A stretch of DNA of 7,764 nucleotides from DATFXF01 sp035258565. GTDB taxonomy: Bacteria > Acidobacteriota > Terriglobia > Acidiferrales > UBA7541. How positions within the stretch are numbered: position 1 is the first letter of the stretch; every line of letters starts with the position of its first letter. Both the position numbers and the translations under genes were made by a program. Where the stretch lies: the NCBI GenBank assembly GCA_035258565.1, contig DATFXF010000202.1, positions 1 through 7,764 on the forward strand, read 5' to 3'. This document shows positions 1-5,213 of this stretch, in pieces. The notes below the pieces were generated by a model. It worked only from the letters and a program-made list of their open reading frames with translations. It was not told where the DNA came from and ran no database searches.

Positions 1-1
1 G

Positions 2-823
2 CTGTACGAGGTGGCCTTCCTCCGGGGGGATGCGACCGAAATGCAGCACCAGGTGGCCTGGGCCGCGGGCAAGCCAGAAGCGGAGGACCTGCTGCTTTCC
101 TCTCAGTCTGACACTGACGCGTTCTCCGGGTGGCTGGCAAGAGCCCGGGAATTGTCCCGGCGGGCGATGGAATCTGCCCGGCGAAACGACCAGAAAGAAA
201 CGGCGGCAACGTGGCAGATGAACGCGGCCCTGCGAGAGGCCGAGTTCGGCAACGCTGCACGGGCCCGCGACCAGGCCGCCTCGGCACTGGCCCTGGCCTC
301 GACCCGGGACGTTCAGATTCTGGCGGCTCTGGCGCTAGCGCGGTCCGGGGATACAGCCCGAGCGGGGAAAATAGCCGACGAACTGGCCAAGCGCTTTCCG
401 CTGAACACGATGATCAATGGCTACTGGCTGCCCACGATTCGAGCCGCTATCGAAATCAATCGCGGCAATCCAGCGAAAGCCATCGAGCTTCTGCAGGCCG
501 CGGCTCCCTACGACCTGGCTTCGCCCGCGCCATCTGGGGGAACTCTGTATCCGGCTTATATGCGCGGCCAGGCTTATCTTGTGTTGCGCCGGGGCAGCGA
601 AGCGGCACCGGAGTTCCAGAAGTTCCTCGACCATCTCGGCATCGTGCAGAATTACCCGCTGGGCGCACTGGCCCATCTCGGGCTGGCCCGCGCCTATGCC
701 ATGCAAGGCGATCCAGGCAAGGCGCGCGCCGCCTATCAGGATTTCTTCACGCTCTGGAAAGACGCCGACCCCGACATCCCCATCCTCCAGCAAGCCAAGG
801 CCGAGTACGCCAAGTTGAAATAA
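2..823 (+). CDS. TPR-repeat protein, C-terminal part, 5' end outside the window (probably tail of a Ser/Thr kinase-TPR protein)
   Basis: The reading frame is open from base 2 to TAA at 821-823, so the GTG at 11 is an internal valine codon and the gene begins outside the window. About 273 residues are visible. They are almost all alpha-helical, rich in Ala, Leu and Arg, with repeated A-x-x-x-G-x-x-x-x-A patterns typical of tetratricopeptide repeats; the clearest unit is near the end (ALAHLGLARAYAMQGDPGKA, followed by AYQDFFTLWKDADPDIPIL). From memory, this arrangement, including the AWAAGKPE and DLLLS blocks near the visible start, matches the C-terminal half of acidobacterial proteins with an N-terminal Ser/Thr kinase or winged-helix domain and TPRs behind it. 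The N-terminal domain is not visible, so the kinase assignment is inference. No signal peptide or catalytic residue can be judged. The ending AEYAKLK looks like a natural family end. Confidence 0.8.
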   Translation: MYEVAFLRGDATEMQHQVAWAAGKPEAEDLLLSSQSDTDAFSGWLARARELSRRAMESARRNDQKETAATWQMNAALREAEFGNAARARDQAASALALASTRDVQILAALALARSGDTARAGKIADELAKRFPLNTMINGYWLPTIRAAIEINRGNPAKAIELLQAAAPYDLASPAPSGGTLYPAYMRGQAYLVLRRGSEAAPEFQKFLDHLGIVQNYPLGALAHLGLARAYAMQGDPGKARAAYQDFFTLWKDADPDIPILQQAKAEYAKLK

Positions 824-827
824 CCAC

Positions 828-884
828 CTGCACTCCGACCCGCGCTTCCAGGACCTGCTGCGCCGTGTCGGCCTGCCACCGTAG
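828..884 (+). pseudogene. Possible remnant of a TPR/kinase C-terminal tail in another frame
   Basis: Four bases after the TAA of the TPR gene, in a different frame, the sequence reads LHSDPRFQDLLRRVGLPP and then stops at TAG (882-884). A tail of the form hydrophobic-x-x-DPRFQDLLRR-x-GLP is, from memory, the characteristic C-terminus of many acidobacterial TPR-containing kinases. The upstream frame is closed by TGA at 816-818, so the piece is not translated as part of the preceding protein and has no start codon of its own. It is best read as a vestige of a related gene, left by recombination between paralogues or by decay. A chance match is possible because the piece is short. Confidence 0.45.
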
Positions 885-918
885 CAGAAAGAAAGAGTCA
901 GCAGCGGGTATGGAACTG

Positions 919-1143
919 TCAGCCTTCCACCAACGCAGACCTTTCCACGACAACCGCCCTCGGGAACCCTTCCTTGCCCACATCGAAAACGACCAATTCG
1001 ACCGCGATCTGCTCGAAGCTGTGAGCGCACGTCGGACAGGTCAGGCGGATGACGGTTGACGGCGGCAGTTTTCTCTTGCAAATCCGCCGCACGAGTTGAA
1101 AGCGTTCAGAGCACTTGGGACAAGTTGAGAGGCAGAAAGGCAT
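919..1143 (-). CDS. Small zinc-ribbon protein (74 aa)
   Basis: The protein starts at ATG 1143-1141 and carries two CPxC knuckles, CPKC at residues 8-11 and CPTC at 36-39, separated by a basic segment (about residues 19-25). This is the spacing of a small treble-clef or zinc-ribbon fold that binds one Zn ion. Extra cysteines lie at 4 and 22. The C-terminal third is hydrophobic and acidic, with no further motif. The frame stays open upstream to 1371, but the promoter at 1156-1184 and the position of the first knuckle favour the internal ATG. No Shine-Dalgarno sequence precedes it, and the promoter would give a leader of only about six bases. Function unknown: zinc ribbons of this size occur in nucleic-acid-binding and redox-sensing proteins, and nothing here decides between them. 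Confidence 0.6.
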   Translation of the reverse strand: MPFCLSTCPKCSERFQLVRRICKRKLPPSTVIRLTCPTCAHSFEQIAVELVVFDVGKEGFPRAVVVERSALVEG

Positions 1144-1155
1144 ACCGCTGATGTT

Positions 1156-1184
1156 ATTAGAGATTCGGACAGGCCGGTTGTCAC
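1156..1184 (-). promoter_or_regulatory. Promoter of the zinc-ribbon gene
   Basis: On the minus strand, GTGACA (1184-1179, five of six matches to TTGACA) is followed by a 17-base spacer and TCTAAT (1161-1156, five of six matches to TATAAT). The predicted transcription start is near 1149, only about six bases ahead of the ATG at 1143. Confidence 0.6.
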
Positions 1185-1195
1185 AAACGTGTGAC
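1180..1195. promoter_or_regulatory. Palindromic operator candidate overlapping the -35 box
   Basis: GTCACA-AACG-TGTGAC is a perfect inverted repeat with 6-base arms and a 4-base centre. It covers most of the -35 hexamer of the zinc-ribbon promoter, where a bound dimeric repressor would block RNA polymerase. The half-site TGTGA is shared with CRP/FNR-type sites, but here the arms point the opposite way (TCACA first), so a CRP site is not implied. Confidence 0.4.
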
Positions 1196-1197
1196 GC

Positions 1198-1374
1198 GAG
1201 GAAAACGTCCGGCAACGTAAGCATCCCGCGTGCGCCGTAGCGAGGGGAGGGAGCGAGGAGGGGTTTGCCGAGCGACCGACCGAGCAGAGGCGAGTCACGA
1301 CTCTCTGAAGGTAGGAAGTCAAGCGCAGCGGCTATTCCTCCATTCTGTTTCGGGATTCTAGCAACGGCCACGGA
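1198..1374. other. Gene-free stretch between the zinc-ribbon gene and the secreted-protein gene
   Basis: No convincing coding region or strong terminator is visible. A purine-rich run on the + strand (about 1242-1263) has G-runs at 1244-1247, 1249-1251 and 1260-1263. A short inverted repeat, GAGTC-AC-GACTC, lies at 1292-1303. Neither has a clear role. Confidence 0.35.
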
Positions 1375-1965
1375 CTATCTCCTACATTTGGCAGAGTCTG
1401 TGCTAGTGTTGCCAGCATCGACGACGCGAACACCAAGCACAGGGTGCAGTTCAATTCCGTTCTTCGCCTCTCCACGCTTGTCGTGCAGGAAGTCGAAGAA
1501 AGCGACGCCAACCAGTTCGATTACAGCATTGGGACGGAGAGGCAGCACGACCAGTCGTGCCCGGCGATAGGCGTCTTCATGGCCGCTGCCGGTTGCACAT
1601 TCGGGTGCAGGAATCTCGGCAATCATCCGGACGTTCGCGTCATCCAAGTCCGCTAAGATCAGGTGCAGGTCCGAATCACGCTCTCGTCGCACTTCCAACA
1701 GTCGTGCAGGGACACGGTAAACTTGCAGTTCTTCGGGTTCGATGCGGCGGTCTTCGGGATATGGGATTTCGTGAATGGGAATGCCAGCGAGCTTCGCAAC
1801 AGTCGAGTCAGCCGGTTTGAAGTTGACGCGCTTGCTGTCTTTGTCCGTGAGAGTCTTCACCGGCCAGCGGTCGTGTCCGCATTGGCCTGGCGCTACCTGT
1901 CCGGGCGCATAGGCGCTCGCACCGAGCATGAAGAGTGCGGCAAGTAAGCGGGGCCTACTCGCAAT
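1375..1965 (-). CDS. Secreted protein of unknown function, FFDFLH/NGIELHP family
   Basis: The gene ends at TAG 1377-1375. A typical export signal is visible: a basic start (SRPR), a hydrophobic core (LLAALFMLGAS) and an Ala-x-Ala-like cleavage site at AYA, all within the first 20 residues when counted from 1965. The mature part has a Cys soon after the signal, the block WPVKT (about 34-38), a central region rich in Asp, Glu and Arg, and the C-terminal blocks FFDFLH (156-161) and NGIELHP (169-175). I remember this pattern from acidobacterial hypothetical exported proteins; no activity is known to me. The start is uncertain. No ATG, GTG or TTG sits just before the signal peptide; the nearest in-frame choice is ATT at 1965, overlapping the end of the upstream gene, while ATG at 2058 or 2085 would add a long N-terminal extension over that gene, and ATG at 1929 would cut the signal peptide in half. 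Translational coupling to the upstream gene is likely. Confidence 0.65.
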   Translation of the reverse strand: MASRPRLLAALFMLGASAYAPGQVAPGQCGHDRWPVKTLTDKDSKRVNFKPADSTVAKLAGIPIHEIPYPEDRRIEPEELQVYRVPARLLEVRRERDSDLHLILADLDDANVRMIAEIPAPECATGSGHEDAYRRARLVVLPLRPNAVIELVGVAFFDFLHDKRGEAKNGIELHPVLGVRVVDAGNTSTDSAKCRR

Positions 1966-2128
1966 GTTCGGCCAATTCTTCCAAGGCTTGGCTCCTGGAA
2001 AGCCAGTAATCCTCAGTGTAGAGCCTTGTGTTTTGGTCAACAGTCTCGTCGTAAACATCGTGGAATCCGTAGGATTCATAGGCACCGACTAAGACATCTC
2101 CTTTATCGGGGTCATAATCCCCGTCCAT
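1955..2128 (-). CDS. Small acidic protein (57 aa), unknown function
   Basis: The ORF runs from ATG 2128-2126 to TAG 1957-1955. The product is strongly acidic, with many Asp and Glu and few basic residues, and is rich in Tyr and Trp (about seven aromatic residues between 17 and 42). It ends in a short amphipathic helix (SRSQALEELAEHCE). There is no signal peptide, metal-binding motif or membrane segment. It starts 41 bases after the 3' end of tRNA-Ser on the same strand and overlaps the putative start of the secreted-protein gene by about 11 bases, suggesting co-transcription and coupled translation. A Shine-Dalgarno sequence is not obvious. The low-GC composition of its 5' region and leader stands out from its surroundings. 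An immunity, inhibitor or DNA-mimic role would fit the charge but is speculation. Confidence 0.5.
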   Translation of the reverse strand: MDGDYDPDKGDVLVGAYESYGFHDVYDETVDQNTRLYTEDYWLSRSQALEELAEHCE

Positions 2129-2164
2129 TTCTGGCGTTTTATGCGGATTATTGGAGGTAAAATG

Positions 2165-2262
<98 letters not shown>

Positions 2263-2276
2263 GCGGCGCGCAAATC

Positions 2277-2282
2277 ATTCTA
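2277..2282 (-). promoter_or_regulatory. Probable -10 box of tRNA-Ser
   Basis: TAGAAT on the minus strand lies 14 bases before the first base of the tRNA, the right distance for a start a few bases upstream of the mature 5' end. No good -35 is visible. Confidence 0.4.
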
Positions 2283-2293
2283 GCACGGGCCCC

Positions 2294-2315
2294 AGACGGG
2301 ACGAGCGCACCGTCT
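2294..2315 (-). terminator. Weak hairpin between tadA and tRNA-Ser
   Basis: AGACGG and CCGTCT (6 bp) enclose a 10-base loop just downstream of the tadA stop. There is no T-tract, so this is at best a weak or Rho-assisted terminator or a transcript-stabilising hairpin. Confidence 0.2.
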
Positions 2316-2331
2316 CCAAGGGTTTTAGAGC

Positions 2332-2787
2332 TCACGAGCGCCGCGCTACAAAGAACTCCTGGATAACCGCAGCGGCATCTTCCGCCAGCACTCCCGAAGT
2401 AACCTCGACGCGATGGTTGAGTTTCGGATGATCGAGCATGGCGAAGCAGGAGCGCACCGCTCCGCCCTTCGGGTCGTCGCAGCCGTAGATGAGCCGCGCG
2501 ATGCGCGCCTGAATCATGGCACCAGCACACATGCCACAGGGTTCAATGGTGACGTAGAGGATCGCGCTCGCCAGGCGGTGATTGCCTAACTCCTTTGCCG
2601 CGGCGCGCAGTGCGACCATTTCGGCGTGCGCCGTGGGATCGCACTCCGCGATTGTGCGGTTGCGCCCGCGCCCGATGACGCGGCCATCCCTGACGAGGAT
2701 GGCGCCGACGGGCACTTCGCCCTGCCGCGCTGCCGCGCGCGCCTCTTCGAGCGCCAGACGCATGTACTCGATATCGCTCGCCTGCAT
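2332..2787 (-). CDS. tadA: tRNA-specific adenosine deaminase TadA
   Basis: TadA deaminates adenosine 34 to inosine in the tRNA anticodon (tRNA-Arg ACG in most bacteria), allowing wobble reading; it is a cytoplasmic homodimer. From ATG 2787 the protein is 151 residues, within the usual 150-170. The zinc deaminase signature is complete: HAE at 54-56 (His ligand and catalytic Glu) and PCGMC at 83-87 (two Cys ligands), preceded by the family block EVPVGAIL (24-31) and DPTAHAEM. The C-terminus keeps the SGV-L-E-A helix seen in TadA. An in-frame ATG at 2811 would add eight residues, but an extended -10 box lies between the two, which favours 2787. No Shine-Dalgarno sequence is visible. The gene is followed by tRNA-Ser and preceded by a GNAT gene on the same strand, with a gap of 70 bases. 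The call is secure. Confidence 0.95.
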   Translation of the reverse strand: MQASDIEYMRLALEEARAAARQGEVPVGAILVRDGRVIGRGRNRTIAECDPTAHAEMVALRAAAKELGNHRLASAILYVTIEPCGMCAGAMIQARIARLIYGCDDPKGGAVRSCFAMLDHPKLNHRVEVTSGVLAEDAAAVIQEFFVARRS

Positions 2788-2793
2788 TGGGCG

Positions 2794-2802
2794 AGCATAA
2801 CA
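2794..2802 (-). promoter_or_regulatory. Extended -10 promoter placing the start at the tadA ATG
   Basis: TGT-TATGCT on the minus strand is a TGn-extended -10 element. It ends six bases before the ATG at 2787, so transcription would begin at or within a base or two of the start codon, giving a leaderless mRNA. No convincing -35 is seen, which is normal for extended -10 promoters. Confidence 0.4.
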
Positions 2803-2857
2803 CGAGCCCAATGCCGCGGTGCGGTCGAGCCAGCAAAAGCAGGGAAGTGGGAAAAGA

Positions 2858-3397
2858 CTACGCCGTTGGCTGCGAGGGAATCAGGTATTCCACAAGCACG
2901 ACGTCTTGAAAGGTATTCTCGCGATGTGCGTGTTGGTGGTGCTTTCCGACTTCGCGCCAGCCTGTTGATTGGCAGAGCCGCAGGCTATCGCGGTTCTCAG
3001 CCAGCACCCATCCGACCAGCTTCCGATAACCGAGCCTCTGGGCTTCTCTCTGGATCGTTCTCATCAATTGCCTGCCCACGCCATAATTGCGGAAGGACCG
3101 CAGGACGTAGACCGTGATTTCCCCGACGCCGTCCAAGCCGGGCCGCGGGTCGTGCGGCTGGATGGTGATCCAGCCGAGAGCCCAGCCACGCAGCTCGGCC
3201 ACGAGGATGGGGTGTTTGGCATCCTGGTTGGCCGACTCGATCAAGACCCTTTGGTCCTCCAGTGTGCGCGGCTCGGTTTCAAATGTCTCGAGACCGTCCT
3301 GAACGGCTTGGTTGAAGATCTCGCGTAGCGCTGCGGCATCCTCTCCCCGTGCAGGCCGGATCACCAGACGTGGACCAGTTTCCGGAGTGGCAGTCAT
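2858..3397 (-). CDS. GNAT-family N-acetyltransferase (phosphinothricin/amino-acid acetyltransferase-like)
   Basis: This is a single GNAT domain of 179 residues from ATG 3397, the usual size of the Pat/Bar/MnaT subgroup that transfers acetyl from acetyl-CoA to the amino group of amino acids or analogues. Visible features are the first strand LVIRPARGEDAAAL (11-24), ETFETEPRT in the substrate loop (37-45), motif A with strand EITVYVL (93-99) and the pyrophosphate loop RNYGVG (103-108, pattern R/Q-x-x-G-x-G/A), and motif B with N135 and S138 before LCQSTGW (141-147). The C-terminal FQDVVLVEYL strand matches the YdcF-unrelated Pat group from memory. An upstream in-frame ATG at 3454 adds a non-conserved segment and would lie upstream of the likely promoter. 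Substrate unknown; herbicide-type detoxification should not be assumed. Confidence 0.88.
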   Translation of the reverse strand: MTATPETGPRLVIRPARGEDAAALREIFNQAVQDGLETFETEPRTLEDQRVLIESANQDAKHPILVAELRGWALGWITIQPHDPRPGLDGVGEITVYVLRSFRNYGVGRQLMRTIQREAQRLGYRKLVGWVLAENRDSLRLCQSTGWREVGKHHQHAHRENTFQDVVLVEYLIPSQPTA

Positions 3398-3405
3398 GGC
3401 CGGGA

Positions 3406-3414
3406 TTCTACCAT
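3406..3414 (-). promoter_or_regulatory. Extended -10 promoter directly before the GNAT start
   Basis: TGG-TAGAAT on the minus strand is a TGn-extended -10 that ends eight bases before ATG 3397, which would put transcription at the start codon or one or two bases before it. No -35 of quality is visible. Confidence 0.4.
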
Positions 3415-3474
3415 TGCGTGCGAAGCCCGGCACAGAAGCCAGGAGACCGTGCAAGTGCGGCCCGGAGGGGTAAA

Positions 3475-3488
3475 CTTCGTCCGCGAAG
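3475..3488. other. Small hairpin in the divergent GNAT/nuoI intergenic region
   Basis: CTTCG-TCCG-CGAAG is a perfect 5-bp inverted repeat with a 4-base loop, about 25 bases upstream of the -35 of nuoI. It could be an operator or nothing. Confidence 0.2.
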
Positions 3489-3512
3489 CAATGCGAGACC
3501 GCGGAGAGTTTC

Positions 3513-3546
3513 TTGACAATTCTGCGGCATGGTCACAGACTAGAAT
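3513..3546 (+). promoter_or_regulatory. Promoter region of nuoI
   Basis: A perfect -35 hexamer TTGACA lies at 3513-3518. With the standard 17-base spacer the -10 would be CAGACT (3536-3541, three of six matches) and transcription would begin at about 3548-3550, on the start codon. The better hexamer TAGAAT (3541-3546) lies 22 bases from the -35, outside the usual range, and only three bases from the ATG, so it would put the start inside the gene. Confidence 0.45.
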
Positions 3547-3549
3547 GGT

Positions 3550-4005
3550 ATGAAGCAGCTCTTGCGCCGCGTGTTCCAGGTGGATCTGATCAAAGGTTTG
3601 ATCCTGACCTTTCGTTACCAGAGCCCCAAGAAGATCTACACCGAGCAGTACCCGCTTGAGCGACCGATGGTAGCCGAGCGTTATCGCGGCGCGCCGCGCC
3701 TGAACAAGAACCCTGAGACAGGCGAGACGCTGTGCATCGCCTGCAACCTCTGCGCCTTAGCCTGTCCAGAAAACCTCATCGTGGTCGGTTGGGAGCGCGA
3801 TGACGCCACCCGCCGCAAGGTGCTGACCACCTTTACCTACGACACATCCCGCTGCATGTTCTGTGGTTTGTGCGAAGATGCGTGCCCGACCGATTGCCTG
3901 GAACTCACCCAAGACTTCGAGCTGGCTCAGTACAGCCGGGAAGGGGCCATCTGGGACCGCCACCGCCTGGAAGAGGGACCCACGCCGGCGCGGTACACGC
4001 GATAG
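3550..4005 (+). CDS. nuoI: NADH-quinone oxidoreductase subunit I (2x[4Fe-4S] ferredoxin-like)
   Basis: NuoI is the peripheral-arm subunit of respiratory complex I that carries clusters N6a and N6b and passes electrons towards N2 and quinone. The 151-residue product (family usually about 150-180) has the N-terminal amphipathic segment DLIKGLILTFRY (12-23), the QYP motif (33-35), RYRGAPRL (45-51), and two complete ferredoxin motifs: Cys 62, 65, 68, 72 and Cys 102, 105, 108, 112, both CxxCxxCxxxCP. A further Cys at 116 follows the second set. No Shine-Dalgarno sequence precedes the ATG. No other nuo gene is in view on either side, so it is detached from a nuo operon. A separate formate-hydrogenlyase or Ech-type ferredoxin subunit is less likely because the N-terminal QYP and RYRG blocks fit NuoI. 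Confidence 0.92.
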   Translation: MKQLLRRVFQVDLIKGLILTFRYQSPKKIYTEQYPLERPMVAERYRGAPRLNKNPETGETLCIACNLCALACPENLIVVGWERDDATRRKVLTTFTYDTSRCMFCGLCEDACPTDCLELTQDFELAQYSREGAIWDRHRLEEGPTPARYTR

Positions 4006-4027
4006 ATCCTTGAGTTAAGCACTCACC

Positions 4028-4044
4028 CGGGCGAGTTACGCCCG
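4028..4044 (+). terminator. Hairpin after nuoI, no T-tract
   Basis: CGGGCG-AGTTA-CGCCCG is a perfect 6-bp GC stem 22 bases downstream of the nuoI stop. It is followed by purines rather than T, so it is a weak or factor-dependent termination or processing site. Confidence 0.35.
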
Positions 4045-4152
4045 AAGGAACGCCTGCGGAGAGGAAGGCTCCAGCTCGAGCCATGCTCCGGTGAAACCAG
4101 CCCCGGTGAAGCAGGTATCAGCTGTAGAATGTTGGTCCCCGGTCTGAGCAAC

Positions 4153-4181
4153 GAAGCTCTCTCCGCTTGCAGGAAGCTCTC
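4153..4181. repeat. Direct repeat GAAGCTCTC, two copies 20 bases apart, at the galT promoter
   Basis: GAAGCTCTC occurs at 4153-4161 and 4173-4181. One copy lies just upstream of the -35 box and the other begins directly after it. The spacing is close to two helical turns, so the copies face the same side of the DNA, as expected for a regulator with direct-repeat half-sites. Confidence 0.35.
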
Positions 4182-4195
4182 CCGTGCGGTATAAG
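4167..4195 (+). promoter_or_regulatory. Promoter of the galT-ydcF operon
   Basis: TTGCAG (4167-4172, four of six matches to TTGACA) and TATAAG (4190-4195, five of six matches to TATAAT) are separated by 17 bases. Transcription should start near 4202, giving a leader of about 34 bases. This excludes TTG 4167 as the galT start and supports ATG 4236. Confidence 0.65.
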
Positions 4196-4235
4196 TTCGC
4201 GACCTCCATGCGGCGAGCCTCGGTCACCTCTCGAG

Positions 4236-5213
4236 ATGGAACTTCGTAAGGATCCCATCACACGAAGTTGGGTCGCGCTGGGCTATCCAGACGAGGGACC
4301 CGCTCCGGCCGACTCCTGTCCGCTTTGCCCTGGCCACGAGAGCGAGAGCCGGACCTTGCTTGCGCTTCCGGGGCAGGACCCCTGGCAGGTGCGTGTCTTC
4401 CCTCATTTCAATCCGCTCTACCGCATCGAGGGCGATCCCGGGCGGCAGGCCGACGGCATCTATGACCGCATGCGAGCCGTGGGCGCGCACGAAGTTATTG
4501 TGGAGACCCCGCAGCATGACCGGAAACTTTCGGCAATGTCCGACGAAGAAATCGAGCGTGTGCTGGCGGCCTACGCCCTGCGCATCCAGGACCTGAAGCG
4601 CGATTTGCGTTTCAAGTACGTGACCGTGTTCAAGAATCTTGGTGCCGAAGCTGGGGAGGAATGGCCGCACTCGCACTCGCAGCTCACCGCCACAACCTTC
4701 GTGCCCCGGCGCGTACTCTACGAACTGCGTGCCTCGCGGGAGTGGTACCAGGAAAAAGAGCGCTGCGTCTTTTGTGACATCGTGCGGCAAGAGGAGCGCC
4801 AGGGCCGGCGTATCGTGGATAGCCAGGGTGAGTTGGTGGCCTTGTGCCCCTATGCCTCGCGCGTGCCCTACGAACTGTGGCTAATCAACCGCAGGCACAA
4901 TCACCTGTTCGAGCAGCCTCTCCCTGGCGCGAACCAGCGCCATCTGGCTGCGCTGCTGGGGCGCACACTCCGGCGCCTGGAGAAGGTTGCCGAGGCCTAC
5001 CACCTGGTGGTTCATACAGCTCCCAATACCCGGGTCGCCAAAAGCGAACTCAGCTACTGGAAAACCATTGCCGATGACTACCACTGGCACATCGAGATCC
5101 TGCCCATCGTCGCCACGCGCCGCAAGTCGTACAGCCTCAAGGAAGTCTATTTCAATGCCCTGTTGCCCGAGCAGGCCGCCGAGCAACTCCGCCAGTTGGA
5201 CCCCACGGCATGA
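4236..5213 (+). CDS. galT: Galactose-1-phosphate uridylyltransferase family protein (GalT/HIT fold)
   Basis: This 325-residue protein has the two-domain GalT architecture. Domain 1 opens with DPITRSWVALG, then CPLC (28-31, zinc knuckle), PHFNPLYR (56-63), VIVETPQHD with His94 (the usual third zinc ligand), FKNLGAEAG (132-140) with the conserved Asn, and the active site HSHSQ (145-149). In GalT this is HPHGQ, and the second His is the nucleophile that carries the nucleotidyl group; His147 takes that place here. Domain 2 has CVFC (177-180), LWLINRRHNHLFE and HWHIEILP (283-290). Expected chemistry is transfer of UMP between UDP-glucose and galactose-1-phosphate in the Leloir pathway. The HSH variant and the absence of galK or galE nearby leave room for another sugar-1-phosphate nucleotidyl- or ADP-transferase. 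ATG 4236 is chosen because the promoter excludes the upstream TTG at 4167. No clear Shine-Dalgarno sequence. Confidence 0.85.
   Translation: MELRKDPITRSWVALGYPDEGPAPADSCPLCPGHESESRTLLALPGQDPWQVRVFPHFNPLYRIEGDPGRQADGIYDRMRAVGAHEVIVETPQHDRKLSAMSDEEIERVLAAYALRIQDLKRDLRFKYVTVFKNLGAEAGEEWPHSHSQLTATTFVPRRVLYELRASREWYQEKERCVFCDIVRQEERQGRRIVDSQGELVALCPYASRVPYELWLINRRHNHLFEQPLPGANQRHLAALLGRTLRRLEKVAEAYHLVVHTAPNTRVAKSELSYWKTIADDYHWHIEILPIVATRRKSYSLKEVYFNALLPEQAAEQLRQLDPTA

Noticed and set aside
130..1081. Long ORFs in other frames over the TPR gene (309 aa on + and 248 aa on -)
   Set aside because: They are Arg/Pro/Gly-rich, low-complexity translations typical of GC-rich shadow frames, while the frame of the TPR gene has coherent helical repeats.
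1242..1263. G-quadruplex in the purine-rich run
   Set aside because: Only three runs of three or more G are present; the fourth has just two, so the motif is incomplete.
2626..3328. Plus-strand ORFs opposite tadA and the GNAT gene
   Set aside because: Both genes on the minus strand have complete family motifs; the plus frames are antisense shadows without recognisable domains.
4224..4790. 188-aa minus-strand ORF opposite galT
   Set aside because: It is the mirror of the galT frame and has no domain signature or promoter.
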